NCBI RefSeq assembly: GCF_000620705.1
Contig: NZ_KK211172.1
Coordinates: 80,377-144,376 of the forward strand
DNA length: 64,000 nt
Direction: 5' to 3'
Source of the DNA: Nocardioides sp. URHA0020
Lineage (GTDB): Bacteria > Actinomycetota > Actinomycetes > Propionibacteriales > Nocardioidaceae
Shown: positions 29,044 through 37,764 of the stretch, piece by piece
How positions within the stretch are numbered: the stretch's first letter is position 1
Layout of the letters: each line of letters starts with the position of its first letter
Position numbers and translations under genes: made by a program
Notes under the pieces: generated by a model
What the model was told of the DNA's origin: nothing
What the model saw: the letters and a program-made list of their open reading frames with translations, nothing else
Databases searched by the model: none

Positions 29044-29475
29044 CTAGTTCGGTGATGCGGGCTGCTCGTCGAGCTCGGCGAACTTCTCCTGCGCTCCGGT
29101 GGAGTACTCGCGCCAGCGGGCCGGGTCCCAGATCTCGATCCGGTCCATGACTCCGATGACGACGACGTCGCGCTCCAGCGCGGCGTACTCCCGCAGCGTG
29201 GCCGGGATGCCGATCCGGCCCTGCTTGTCCAGCGATCCCTCGTCGGCCCCGGCGAAGAGGATGCGGGCGTAGTCACGCGCGCCGCGCACCGTCATCGGCG
29301 TGGCCTGGGCTCGCCGGGCCTCCTCCATGAAGACGTCGGTCGGCCACACCACGAGGCAGTTCTCCTGTCCCTGTGTGACCACGAGCCCCTCCGCCAGTCG
29401 ATCCCTGAACTTGGCCGGGAGGAACAGGCGGCCCTTGTCGTCGAGCTTGGGGGTGTAGGTGCCCATGAAGAACAT
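29044..29475 (-). CDS. mraZ: Transcriptional regulator MraZ
   Basis: A 143-residue protein with two AbrB-like MraZ domains: MGTYTPKLDDKGRLFLPAKFRD and LDKQGRIGIPATLREYA. MraZ binds tandem repeats in its own promoter and regulates the dcw cluster. ATG 29475 has GGAGG 6 nt upstream. It is the first gene of the minus-strand block, and five spaced GTGG repeats lie upstream. Confidence 0.96.
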   Translation of the reverse strand: MFFMGTYTPKLDDKGRLFLPAKFRDRLAEGLVVTQGQENCLVVWPTDVFMEEARRAQATPMTVRGARDYARILFAGADEGSLDKQGRIGIPATLREYAALERDVVVIGVMDRIEIWDPARWREYSTGAQEKFAELDEQPASPN

Positions 29476-29512
29476 CGAGCACCTCCACTCCCCACGACAC
29501 TGGCCAGTGACG

Positions 29513-29562
29513 CTTCCTCCACTGCGCTCCACATTACTCCACAATCCACCACCGTCAACCAC
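29513..29562 (-). promoter_or_regulatory. Five MraZ-type boxes overlapping the dcw promoter
   Basis: Read on the minus strand, five contiguous 10-bp units each begin with GTGG: GTGGTTGACG, GTGGTGGATT, GTGGAGTAAT, GTGGAGCGCA and GTGGAGGAAG. Ten-bp periodicity with a short G-rich core is the known architecture of MraZ operators. A promoter appears inside the array: TTGACG (29553-29558), 16 bp, then TAATGT (29531-29536). Binding would cover the promoter. Confidence 0.75.
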
Positions 29563-29703
29563 TTCACGCGTGTTGTCGCGCCTGTTTGCCGGTGGCGGCG
29601 CGTCCCTGCGCCCCGTCGACGAGGTCCGGCCCGTGCGGTCGTAGCGGCGTTTGCGCAGGTCAGCGGCCCGCAGAGGGCGGTGGAGCCGCCTCGTGAAGGG
29701 GTG

Positions 29704-29753
29704 GTGGAGGGCGGGTGGAGCGCCGGTGGGGCGAAATGGGGTGAATAGTGGGG
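29704..29753 (+). promoter_or_regulatory. Second GTGG-repeat array, facing moxR
   Basis: On the plus strand GTGGAG, GTGGAG, GTGGGG, ATGGGG and GTGGGG begin at 29704, 29715, 29726, 29736 and 29748, about one helical turn apart. The units resemble the MraZ boxes of the divergent mraZ promoter. It lies about 115-160 bp before the moxR start. The remainder of the 390-bp mraZ-moxR gap (29476-29865) holds no gene I can support. Confidence 0.45.
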
Positions 29754-29865
29754 AGAGCGGTGCGTCCGGGCCGTCCCGCCCCGTAGGTTTCGCTCCACGA
29801 TCTACGGTGGTCGCAGGCATCGACCGACCCACGGGGGCCGGCCGGCCCAACGGGAAGGGACGACG

Positions 29866-30843
<978 letters not shown>

Positions 30844-30864
30844 CGTGCGAGAGGCCCTGACCTG

Positions 30865-32133
30865 ATGAAGGAAGCTCTGGCCGGGCTGACCGTCCGCGGA
30901 CGGGCGTTCCTCACCGCCGGCGTGACCGCGATCGTCTGCTCGATCATCCTGGACCAGCCGACGCTGGCACGCGTCGGCGTGCTGCTCCTGGCCCTGACGC
31001 TGCTCACCGTCGGGGTGCTGGCCCGCAACCGCTACCGGCTGACCCTCATCCGCACGGTCACGCCCCAGCTGGTCGCGGCGGGCCAGCCGGCTCGCGTGGC
31101 GCTGACGCTGGCGAACGACGGGCTCGCGCCCAACGGCGTGCTGCTCCTGGAGGACCAGGTGCCGTACGTCCTGGGCACCCGACCGCGGTTCGTGCTCGAG
31201 GGCATCAGTCACGGCTGGCGGCACTCCGTGAGCTACCAGGTGCGCTCCGACGTCCGCGGGCGCTTCGAGATCGGGCCGATGTCGGTGCGGGTCAGCGACC
31301 CGTTCGGCCTGGTCGAGCTCGGCCGCACCTTCCGGACGACGGTGCCGCTCACCGTGACGCCGCGCACCGTGCCGCTCGCCAACATCCCGCTCGGGGGCGC
31401 CTGGACCGGATCCGGCGACAATCGGCCGCGCTCGTTCGCGACCGGCAGCGCCGAGGACGTCACCGTCCGTGAGTACCGCCAGGGCGACGACCTGCGGCGG
31501 GTGCACTGGCGCAGCTCGGCCAAGCTGGGCGAGCTGATGGTGCGTCGCGAGGAGCAGCCCTGGCAGTCCCGGGCGACCCTCTTCCTCGACAACCGGATCA
31601 TCGCCCACCGCGGGCAGGGCATCGCCTCGTCGCTCGAGGCCGCGGTGTCGGCGGCGGCGTCAATCGCCGTCCACCTGACCCACCGCGGCTTCGCCGTACG
31701 ACTGGTCACCGCGACGGGCGAGGAGCCGGGCAGTGCCTGGCACCTGCGCGGCGCCGACCTCAACACCGGTCCCCTGCTCGAGTCGCTCGCCGTGGTCCAG
31801 GCCGTCCAGCAGACGCGGCTCGAGACCAGCTGGCTCGGGGAGGGCGCGCACGGCGGCCTCACCGTGGCCGTCTTCGGTTCGGTGGAGCCCTCCGACCTCC
31901 AAGTGCTGCGCCGGATGCAGAACCACGCCGCCTCGGCGGTCGCGATCTCCCTCGACGTCGACGCGTGGGGCGGCGCTCCCCCGGCGGACGGCGCCACCCG
32001 GATCCTCGGTCAGCAGGGCTGGCGCGCCGTGACGCTGCGGCCCCGCGACCGGCTCGAGGCCGTGTGGCAGGAGCTCGCTCACACCAGCGGCGCGAGCTCG
32101 CGCGGCACGACCGCACGCGAGGCCACGGTATGA
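30865..32133 (+). CDS. DUF58 domain membrane protein
   Basis: A 422-residue protein with two N-terminal membrane helices (about 10-30 and 35-53) and a large domain containing the DUF58 signature VREYRQGDDLRRVHWRSSAKLGELMVRREE near residues 205-235. DUF58 proteins carry a von Willebrand A-like fold and pair with MoxR ATPases. Its stop overlaps the next start (ATGA). Confidence 0.93.
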   Translation: MKEALAGLTVRGRAFLTAGVTAIVCSIILDQPTLARVGVLLLALTLLTVGVLARNRYRLTLIRTVTPQLVAAGQPARVALTLANDGLAPNGVLLLEDQVPYVLGTRPRFVLEGISHGWRHSVSYQVRSDVRGRFEIGPMSVRVSDPFGLVELGRTFRTTVPLTVTPRTVPLANIPLGGAWTGSGDNRPRSFATGSAEDVTVREYRQGDDLRRVHWRSSAKLGELMVRREEQPWQSRATLFLDNRIIAHRGQGIASSLEAAVSAAASIAVHLTHRGFAVRLVTATGEEPGSAWHLRGADLNTGPLLESLAVVQAVQQTRLETSWLGEGAHGGLTVAVFGSVEPSDLQVLRRMQNHAASAVAISLDVDAWGGAPPADGATRILGQQGWRAVTLRPRDRLEAVWQELAHTSGASSRGTTAREATV

Positions 32134-34514
32134 GTCGCTCCCGTGGCCGCCTGAGCACCAACCTCCTCGTCGCCGTCGTGGCGGCGGGGACGACGTGGCT
32201 CGCGATGTACGCCTGGCGCGACCTGACCGTGACCCCCGGCGACTTCCTGAACCCCCTCCTGCTGCTCGCCGCCGTCATCGCGGTCACCGGCACGGCGGCG
32301 CGCTGGTGGCGCTGGCCGGGTCCGATCGTGGTGCTGGCGCAGCTCGTCGTCTCCGGCATCCTGACCAGCCTGCTGCTGACGGGCTCGCCGCTGCCCATCG
32401 GCGGCGCGTGGGGCGAGCTCACCAGCGCGGTGAGCGACGCGGTCAACACCTCCCACCTGTACGCCGCGCCCGTCCCGTCCGACGCCCCGCCGGTCGACCC
32501 GCTGCTGATCCTCGGCGGCCTCGCCTGCCTGCTGCTGGTCGACCTGCTCGCCTGCACCCTGCACCGGGCGCCGCTCGCCGGGCTGCCGATCCTGGCCATC
32601 TTCACCATCCCGGTCGGCATGGTCGGTGACGCGGTCAGCTGGTGGATCTTCGCCGGTACGGCGGTGGGCTTCCTGGCCCTGCTGTTCCTCCAGGAGAGCG
32701 AGCAGGTGTCGCGCTGGGGCCGCCCGCTCGGCCTGGACCAGGAGACCGGCGACCCGATCGCGTTCGGCGCCGGCACCAACACCGTGCGCGGCACCGCCGG
32801 CCTGGTCGGCGGGGCGGCCACCGCGCTCGCCGTCCTGATCCCGGTGCTGATCCCCGCCACCGGCCTGCACCTCTTCGACTTCGGACCCGGCAGCGGCGGC
32901 GGCGAGGACATCCGCGTCGACAACCCGACGACCGACCTGGTCCGCGACCTCCGGCAGGGTGACGACACCCCCCTGATCCGGGTGACCACCAACGACCCCG
33001 ACCCGTCGTACCTGCGGATCCTCACCCTCACCCGCTTCAGCGACGCGGAGTGGAGCCCGGGCAACCGCGACGTCCCCAGCGACCACCTCGCCGACGGCCT
33101 GATGCCGCCGCCGCAGGGCGTGAGCACCGACGTCCCCCGCAAGGAGTACCCCTACGACGTCTCCGTGCTGTCGCCCTTCAAGTCGCGCTGGCTGCCCACC
33201 CAACCGCCGGTGAGCAGGATCGTCGCCGACGGCGACTGGCGCTACGACGACGAGACGCTGGACTTCATCGCGGGCGACGACGACCTGACCACCTCGTCGA
33301 TCGAGTACTCGATGACGTCCGTCGACCTCGACCTGACCTCGAAGGTGCTGGCCGACGCCGGTCCGCCCACCGGCAAGGTCGACGACCTCTTCACCGAGCT
33401 CCCCAACGACCTGCCGCCGATCGTGCACGACCTGTCGGTGCAGGTGACCCAGGATCTGCCCACCCGCTACGAGAAGGCGGTGGCGCTGCAGAACTGGTTC
33501 CGCGAGGACGGCGGCTTCACGTACTCGCTGGACCGCGAGCCCGGCAACGGCACCGACGCGCTCGTCTCCTTCCTCAGCGACGGCCCCGGCGGTCGCGTCG
33601 GCTACTGCGAGCAGTTCGCGTCGGCGATGGCCGTGATGGCGCGCGAGCTCGGCATCCCCGCGCGGGTCGCCGTCGGCTTCCTCAACCCCGAGCGGGACGG
33701 CGCCAACACGTGGGTCTACAGCGCCCGCGACATGCATGCCTGGCCCGAGCTGTACTTCGACGGCGCCGGTTGGGTGCGGTTCGAGCCCACCCCGTCCGGA
33801 CGGGCCGGGGACGTGCCGGGCTACACCGTGCCGGCCACCGGTGCGGACGACGAGCCGAGCGCCGCGCCCACGGACCAGCCCAGCGCGTCGGTCTCCGCGC
33901 CGAACGCGCGCCCGAGCGACTCCCAGTCGGCGGGAGCGGCCGGTGCGGACGCCTCCGACGGCGGCTCGGCCTTCCCGTGGCTGGCAGCCGTCGGCGCGCT
34001 CGTGGTGCTGGCGCTCGTCCTCGGCGGTCTGGTGCTGCCCCGCACGCTCCGGGCCCGACGCCGCGAGCGCCGCTTCGCCTCCGGTGGGGTCGAGCCGGTC
34101 TGGGCCGAGCTGGAGGACACCGCCGTCGACCTCGGCGTGCCGTGGCCACGAGGGCGTTCGCCGCGCGCCACCCGCGCCGTGCTCGTCGCCCACTTCGGGG
34201 CCCCCGTCAGTCGGGACACCGTCGAACGCCCCGCCCACGGCGCCGACCTCGCGCCGGAGGCCGCCCAGGCGCTCGACCGGCTCGTGCACACGCTCGAGCT
34301 GGACCGCTACTCGCGCTCGGGCACCACGCTCGACCCGGTGCGCCTGCGCGCCGACGGCGAGGCCTGCGTGGCGGCGCTCCAGGGCGGCGCGACCCGCTCC
34401 GCGCGCCGCCGGGCCGCCTGGTGGCCGCGCTCGGTGCTCGCGCGCCGCGGCCGACGGTCGGCTCCCGGCACGCTCGAGGCCAAGTACGGCGGGGTCGTCG
34501 ACCACGTCACCTGA
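32130..34514 (+). CDS. TgpA-type membrane transglutaminase-like protein
   Basis: A 794-residue protein with about six N-terminal helices (to about residue 245), a large extracytoplasmic region, then a transglutaminase core: Cys in GGRVGYCEQFASAMAVMARELGIPARV, His in ARDMHAWPELYFDGAGWVRFEPTP. A Ser/Pro/Ala linker, another helix (about 615-640) and a C-terminal region resembling DUF4129 follow. Catalytic Cys, His and a following acidic residue are present, so it may be an active protease or transglutaminase acting on cell-surface proteins. The MoxR-DUF58-TgpA gene trio is widespread. Confidence 0.92.
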   Translation: MSRSRGRLSTNLLVAVVAAGTTWLAMYAWRDLTVTPGDFLNPLLLLAAVIAVTGTAARWWRWPGPIVVLAQLVVSGILTSLLLTGSPLPIGGAWGELTSAVSDAVNTSHLYAAPVPSDAPPVDPLLILGGLACLLLVDLLACTLHRAPLAGLPILAIFTIPVGMVGDAVSWWIFAGTAVGFLALLFLQESEQVSRWGRPLGLDQETGDPIAFGAGTNTVRGTAGLVGGAATALAVLIPVLIPATGLHLFDFGPGSGGGEDIRVDNPTTDLVRDLRQGDDTPLIRVTTNDPDPSYLRILTLTRFSDAEWSPGNRDVPSDHLADGLMPPPQGVSTDVPRKEYPYDVSVLSPFKSRWLPTQPPVSRIVADGDWRYDDETLDFIAGDDDLTTSSIEYSMTSVDLDLTSKVLADAGPPTGKVDDLFTELPNDLPPIVHDLSVQVTQDLPTRYEKAVALQNWFREDGGFTYSLDREPGNGTDALVSFLSDGPGGRVGYCEQFASAMAVMARELGIPARVAVGFLNPERDGANTWVYSARDMHAWPELYFDGAGWVRFEPTPSGRAGDVPGYTVPATGADDEPSAAPTDQPSASVSAPNARPSDSQSAGAAGADASDGGSAFPWLAAVGALVVLALVLGGLVLPRTLRARRRERRFASGGVEPVWAELEDTAVDLGVPWPRGRSPRATRAVLVAHFGAPVSRDTVERPAHGADLAPEAAQALDRLVHTLELDRYSRSGTTLDPVRLRADGEACVAALQGGATRSARRRAAWWPRSVLARRGRRSAPGTLEAKYGGVVDHVT

Positions 34515-34528
34515 CGGTGGTCAGCGCC

Positions 34529-34803
34529 GGTGGCTGAGGTGCGAAGACCGCCGGTGGTTGAGGTGCGAAGGCCGCCAGGCCTGAGCCTCGAAACCACCAC
34601 CGGCACTCGACGCAGCGCTCGGCTGCGGGGGTTTCGAGACGGGCCTGGCGGCCCTCCTCAACCACCGGGGCGGGGCCGCCCTCTCCTCAACCACCGGGGC
34701 GGGGCCGCGCCCTCCTCAACCACCGGGGCGGGCCGCACCACCAGTGCGGGCGCTGTCGGTGGTTGAGGTGCGAAGGCCGCCAGGCCTGAGCCTCGAAACC
34801 ACC
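34529..34803. repeat. Cluster of REP-like repeats between convergent genes
   Basis: Two identical 46-bp elements (34553-34598 and 34758-34803) start GGTGGTTGAGGTGCGAAGG and end GCCTCGAAACCACC, with 7-bp terminal inverted repeats and inner GGCC/GGCC pairing. A truncated copy starts near 34529. Between them is an inverted, diverged copy (from about 34630) with three tandem CTCCTCAACCACCGGGGCGG-type units (about 34652-34735). The whole 325-bp gap 34515-34839 is made of these repeats. The same family is at 1-260. Confidence 0.88.
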
Positions 34804-34839
34804 GAGACCGGACCGCCGACGCGGCCGGGCTAGTACGGG

Positions 34840-35274
34840 CTAGTACCCGCCGTTGTCGCGGCGACGGCTCCAGCGCTCGGCCATGCGGTCCATGAAGGAG
34901 CCGTGGGAGGACGCTCGGGAGCGCTTCGTACGACGACCGCCGTCGATGACGGTGAAGCCGCCCCGACTGGGGTGGCTGGCGCGCGGGTCGGGTGCGGCGG
35001 AGCCGTGCTGGCCGCGCATGGCGGTGAGCGCGACGGTGGCCGAGCCGAGCATCACGACGAACCCTGCGACGCCCAGCAGCGTGAGGCCGGCGACAGCGCC
35101 GGTCATGAGGACCGCGACGCCGATGGCGAAGCCGACGCCGGCGATGATGGCGCGGCGACGAGCGGATCGGCGGAACGCCGTACCTCGCAACGTCGAGGCG
35201 AACTTGGGGTCCTCTTCGACGAGGGCGCGCTCCATCTGCTCGAGCAGTCGGAGCTCCTCTTCCGAGAGTGGCAC
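34840..35274 (-). CDS. DUF3040 membrane protein
   Basis: A 144-residue actinobacterial protein: an N-terminal amphipathic acidic helix (MPLSEEELRLLEQMERAL, DPKFASTL), two adjacent hydrophobic helices (about 42-62 and 66-86) and a basic C-terminal tail. This is the DUF3040 layout; function unknown. GTG 35274 has GGAGGA just upstream, and TAGACT further up looks like a -10. The family is often found near dcw genes. Confidence 0.88.
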   Translation of the reverse strand: MPLSEEELRLLEQMERALVEEDPKFASTLRGTAFRRSARRRAIIAGVGFAIGVAVLMTGAVAGLTLLGVAGFVVMLGSATVALTAMRGQHGSAAPDPRASHPSRGGFTVIDGGRRTKRSRASSHGSFMDRMAERWSRRRDNGGY

Positions 35275-35342
35275 CGTTCCTCCCCAGGTGTCGTCGCCGG
35301 ACGGATCTTCTCCGGCAGTGCAAGTCTAGGCAGCGGCTGGGC

Positions 35343-35359
35343 ATCCCGGTAGCCGGGAT
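35343..35359. terminator. Hairpin ATCCCGG-TAG-CCGGGAT
   Basis: A 7-bp perfect inverted repeat with a 3-nt loop, in the 134-bp gap between the methyltransferase stop and the DUF3040 start, both on the minus strand. It could terminate the methyltransferase transcript; no T-tract follows. Confidence 0.4.
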
Positions 35360-35408
35360 CGGAAATTAGTGATCGAACTGTTTCACGGGCCCGCCGCTCC
35401 CGGCACGA

Positions 35409-36143
35409 TCAGCGCGCGAGCAGGTGCAGCTGCGCCGCCAGTGGCAGGTACTCCGGGCGGCTCGACACGGCGCGCTCGAGATCGACCAGCGCCGAGGTCG
35501 CACCGGGCTCGAGGTCGAGCAGCGAGCCCGGGACCAGGTCGGCGAACACCCGGACGCCGTGCACCGTCTCCACGGAGAAGCCGGCGGCCTGCGCCAGCGC
35601 GGTCACCTCGTCGGCGGTGAAGCGGTGTCCGGCCCGACCGTCGCGCTCCCCCGGCCCGGCATCGAGCAGCGTCAGCGCCTGGGCGAAGTGACCGGCCATC
35701 GCGCGGGCGACCACGGCCGCGTGTCGTTGGGCGACCAGCAGGCTCAGGACGCCACCGGGTCGCAGCACCCGGCGCAGCGTGGCCAACGCAGCGGCGGGGT
35801 CGTCCACGACCTCGAGCACGCCGTGGCACAGCACCAGGTCGGCGCTGTCCGGTCCGGTGACCTCCAGCAGCGTCGACAGGTCGCCCTGCTGGGCCGAGAC
35901 GTCGACGGCGAGCTCCCTGGCCCGCCGCGCGAGCGCCGCCAGCGCGTCGGGGCTCGGGTCGACGACCGTCACCCGGGCGCCGAGCCGGGCCACCCGGACC
36001 GCGAAGCCGCCGGTGCCGCCGCCGATGTCGAGCACGTCGGCACCGGGCGCGACGTGCGGGTGCACGGCGTCCCAGACGACGGACGTGCGAGCCGCGGCCC
36101 GACGTTCGCTGGGCCGGTCGGTGGGCCGCGCACTGTCGGTCAT
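35409..36143 (-). CDS. Class I SAM-dependent methyltransferase
   Basis: A 244-residue methyltransferase. SAM loop VLDIGGGTGGFAVRVARLGARVTVVDPS, then LVLCHGVLEVVDDPAAALATLRRVLRPGGVLSLLV, typical of class I enzymes. The C-terminal part (RFTADEVTALAQAAGFSVETVHGVRVFADLVP) resembles SmtA/CmoM-like enzymes, but the substrate is unknown. ATG 36143 has a TAGGGT -10 box exactly 6 nt upstream, so translation is probably leaderless. Confidence 0.88.
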   Translation of the reverse strand: MTDSARPTDRPSERRAAARTSVVWDAVHPHVAPGADVLDIGGGTGGFAVRVARLGARVTVVDPSPDALAALARRARELAVDVSAQQGDLSTLLEVTGPDSADLVLCHGVLEVVDDPAAALATLRRVLRPGGVLSLLVAQRHAAVVARAMAGHFAQALTLLDAGPGERDGRAGHRFTADEVTALAQAAGFSVETVHGVRVFADLVPGSLLDLEPGATSALVDLERAVSSRPEYLPLAAQLHLLAR

Positions 36144-36155
36144 GGGGCCACCCTA
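36144..36155 (-). promoter_or_regulatory. Leaderless -10 box (TAGGGT)
   Basis: On the minus strand TAGGGT (36150-36155), 6 nt, then ATG 36143. It lies in the 29-bp gap between the HEPN gene and the methyltransferase. Confidence 0.5.
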
Positions 36156-36172
36156 GAGGCAGCGCGTGGGCG

Positions 36173-36607
36173 TCAGCCCGCCCGTACGGCGGCGGCGCGG
36201 ATCTCCAGCGGCAGATGGGGCACCAACCCGAGCGACCGCTCGATCACCGCCAGGAACCGGTCGGCGTCCCGGACCAGGTCGTCGGCCTCCCGCTCGGCGA
36301 CCGACCGGGTCGATCCCGCCTCGGCGGCGGCCCGCTTGGCCGCACCACCGGCGAAGAAGGTCGCCCACTCGCTGAGCTCGGGCGCCACCTCCGTGAGCAG
36401 CACCCAGGCGTTCTTCTGCGGTCGACGACCGCGCACGGCGACGGGCCGCGCCCTGGCCGAGAGCAGGGCGGCGGCCGCACGCAGCGCCGCGACGTGGGCG
36501 CAGGCGTACCGGGTCGGCGCGTCGGTGGCGGCCACCGACTCGCTGAGCGACTCGGCAGCGCGCGCGAGGTAGGAGTGGGTCGTCGCGGGCAGGGCGTACG
36601 GGTTCAT
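36173..36607 (-). CDS. SAV_6107-family HEPN domain protein
   Basis: A 144-residue all-alpha protein of the SAV_6107 HEPN type. R33 and H38 in TRYACAHVAAL fit an R-x4-H motif, the pattern of HEPN ribonucleases; whether it is active here is unknown. ATG 36607 has GGAGAGG 6 nt upstream. A perfect LexA-type box lies 91 bp upstream on the same side, so the gene is a candidate SOS-regulon member. It is followed 29 bp later by the methyltransferase. Confidence 0.82.
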   Translation of the reverse strand: MNPYALPATTHSYLARAAESLSESVAATDAPTRYACAHVAALRAAAALLSARARPVAVRGRRPQKNAWVLLTEVAPELSEWATFFAGGAAKRAAAEAGSTRSVAEREADDLVRDADRFLAVIERSLGLVPHLPLEIRAAAVRAG

Positions 36608-36697
36608 CAGGCACCTCTCCTCCGCGCGGCGCGGGCGCGCCTCGCATGCGCCGGCCCGGCGGGGTCGAGGGTCGAGGTCGGCCCCGCCGGACCGTGA

Positions 36698-36713
36698 TCG
36701 AACAATTGTTCGA
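36698..36713 (-). promoter_or_regulatory. LexA-type SOS box
   Basis: TCGAACAATTGTTCGA is a perfect 16-bp palindrome matching the actinobacterial LexA operator TCGAAC-N4-GTTCGA. It lies in the 165-bp gap between the membrane protein gene (stop 36773) and the HEPN gene (ATG 36607), so it can only regulate the HEPN gene and what follows. Confidence 0.8.
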
Positions 36714-36772
36714 ACACTCCCCAAGGTACACCGCCCCACCGACAGTCCGTCAAGGATGCGCGGCAGCACCGC

Positions 36773-37231
36773 TCACGAGGCGGCGGGCAGGTCCCCCGCA
36801 CGGCGCGACTCACGCAGGTAGGCAGAGGTGTCGCGGTGCCACAGGGCCACGACGATGGCGACCTGCAGGACCAGGCCGACGACGGAGAGCACCACGAAGA
36901 GCGCCGGCGGGCCGATCCGGAGGGTGGCACAGGTGCCGAGCGCCATCAGCACCACGTTGCCGGTCAGGGCCCAGCGGGCCCAGCCGTGCTGGGAGCGGAA
37001 GAACTCGAGGATGACGAGCGCGAGGAGCGCGACCACGACCAGCATCACCGCGGCGACCGGCGCGATCGCCGGCGGCTTGAGCGAGCTCGCGTCCGGGCGG
37101 CCGGACTCCCACGCCTCCATCAGGTCGTCGCGGAAGATGATGCTGAGCAGCGCCATCACCCCCGACAGGGCCACCAGGGCCAGGGTCAACCACACCGCTG
37201 CCTTCACCGATGCCGGCCGGTCCTGACTCAT
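36773..37231 (-). CDS. Four-helix membrane protein, unknown
   Basis: A 152-residue protein with four hydrophobic segments (about 14-37, 57-80, 88-106 and 111-133) and short polar ends. No family recognised. ATG 37231 is chosen because AGGAGGAG lies 4-5 nt upstream. It is transcribed divergently from the YbaK-like gene with a 59-bp gap. Confidence 0.72.
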   Translation of the reverse strand: MSQDRPASVKAAVWLTLALVALSGVMALLSIIFRDDLMEAWESGRPDASSLKPPAIAPVAAVMLVVVALLALVILEFFRSQHGWARWALTGNVVLMALGTCATLRIGPPALFVVLSVVGLVLQVAIVVALWHRDTSAYLRESRRAGDLPAAS

Positions 37232-37277
37232 GCGTCTCCTCCTCATCACAGGCCGTCCCCGGTGCAGCGCGCTGCCC

Positions 37278-37290
37278 TAGGGTCTCGACC
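37278..37290 (+). promoter_or_regulatory. Leaderless -10 box (TAGGGT)
   Basis: TAGGGT at 37278-37283, 7 nt, then ATG 37291. Confidence 0.5.
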
Positions 37291-37764
37291 ATGAACACCG
37301 AACACCCGACGATCACCCGGTTCCGCGACGACCACGCGCGACGCGGCGGCACCGGTGAGATCGTCATCCTGCCCGATTCGGTGCACACAGCGGCACTCGC
37401 GGCCGAGGCTCTGGGGTGCGAGGTCGGTGCGATCGCCAACAGTCTGCTCTTCGACGCCGACACGGCGCCGGTGCTCATTCTGACCTCGGGCGCGCACCGC
37501 GTCGACACCGCCAAGGTCGCGGCGCTCCTGGGCGGGACCAGGCTCAAGCGGGCCACGCCCGACTTCGTGCGCGAGCACACCGGGCAGGTCATCGGCGGCG
37601 TCTCCCCCATCGGCCACCCGGCCCCGGTGCCGACGTACCTCGACTCCTGGCTGCGCCGCTACGACGTCGTCTGGGCCGCCGCGGGCCATCCCGCGGCAGT
37701 CTTCTCGACGACGTACGACGAGCTCGCCTCGATGACCGGCGCGCCGGAGATCGAGGTCGGGTAG
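37291..37764 (+). CDS. YbaK/EbsC-family aminoacyl-tRNA deacylase-like protein
   Basis: A 157-residue protein of the YbaK/ProX editing-domain family. AALAAEALGCEVGAIANSLLFD, SGAHRVDTAKVAALLGG and GQVIGGVSPIGHP align with the fold, but the Lys in the equivalent of GRVFKTL is replaced (GAIANSL), so substrate choice differs from the paralogue at 959. Its stop overlaps the next start by 1 nt (TAGTG). Confidence 0.85.
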   Translation: MNTEHPTITRFRDDHARRGGTGEIVILPDSVHTAALAAEALGCEVGAIANSLLFDADTAPVLILTSGAHRVDTAKVAALLGGTRLKRATPDFVREHTGQVIGGVSPIGHPAPVPTYLDSWLRRYDVVWAAAGHPAAVFSTTYDELASMTGAPEIEVG

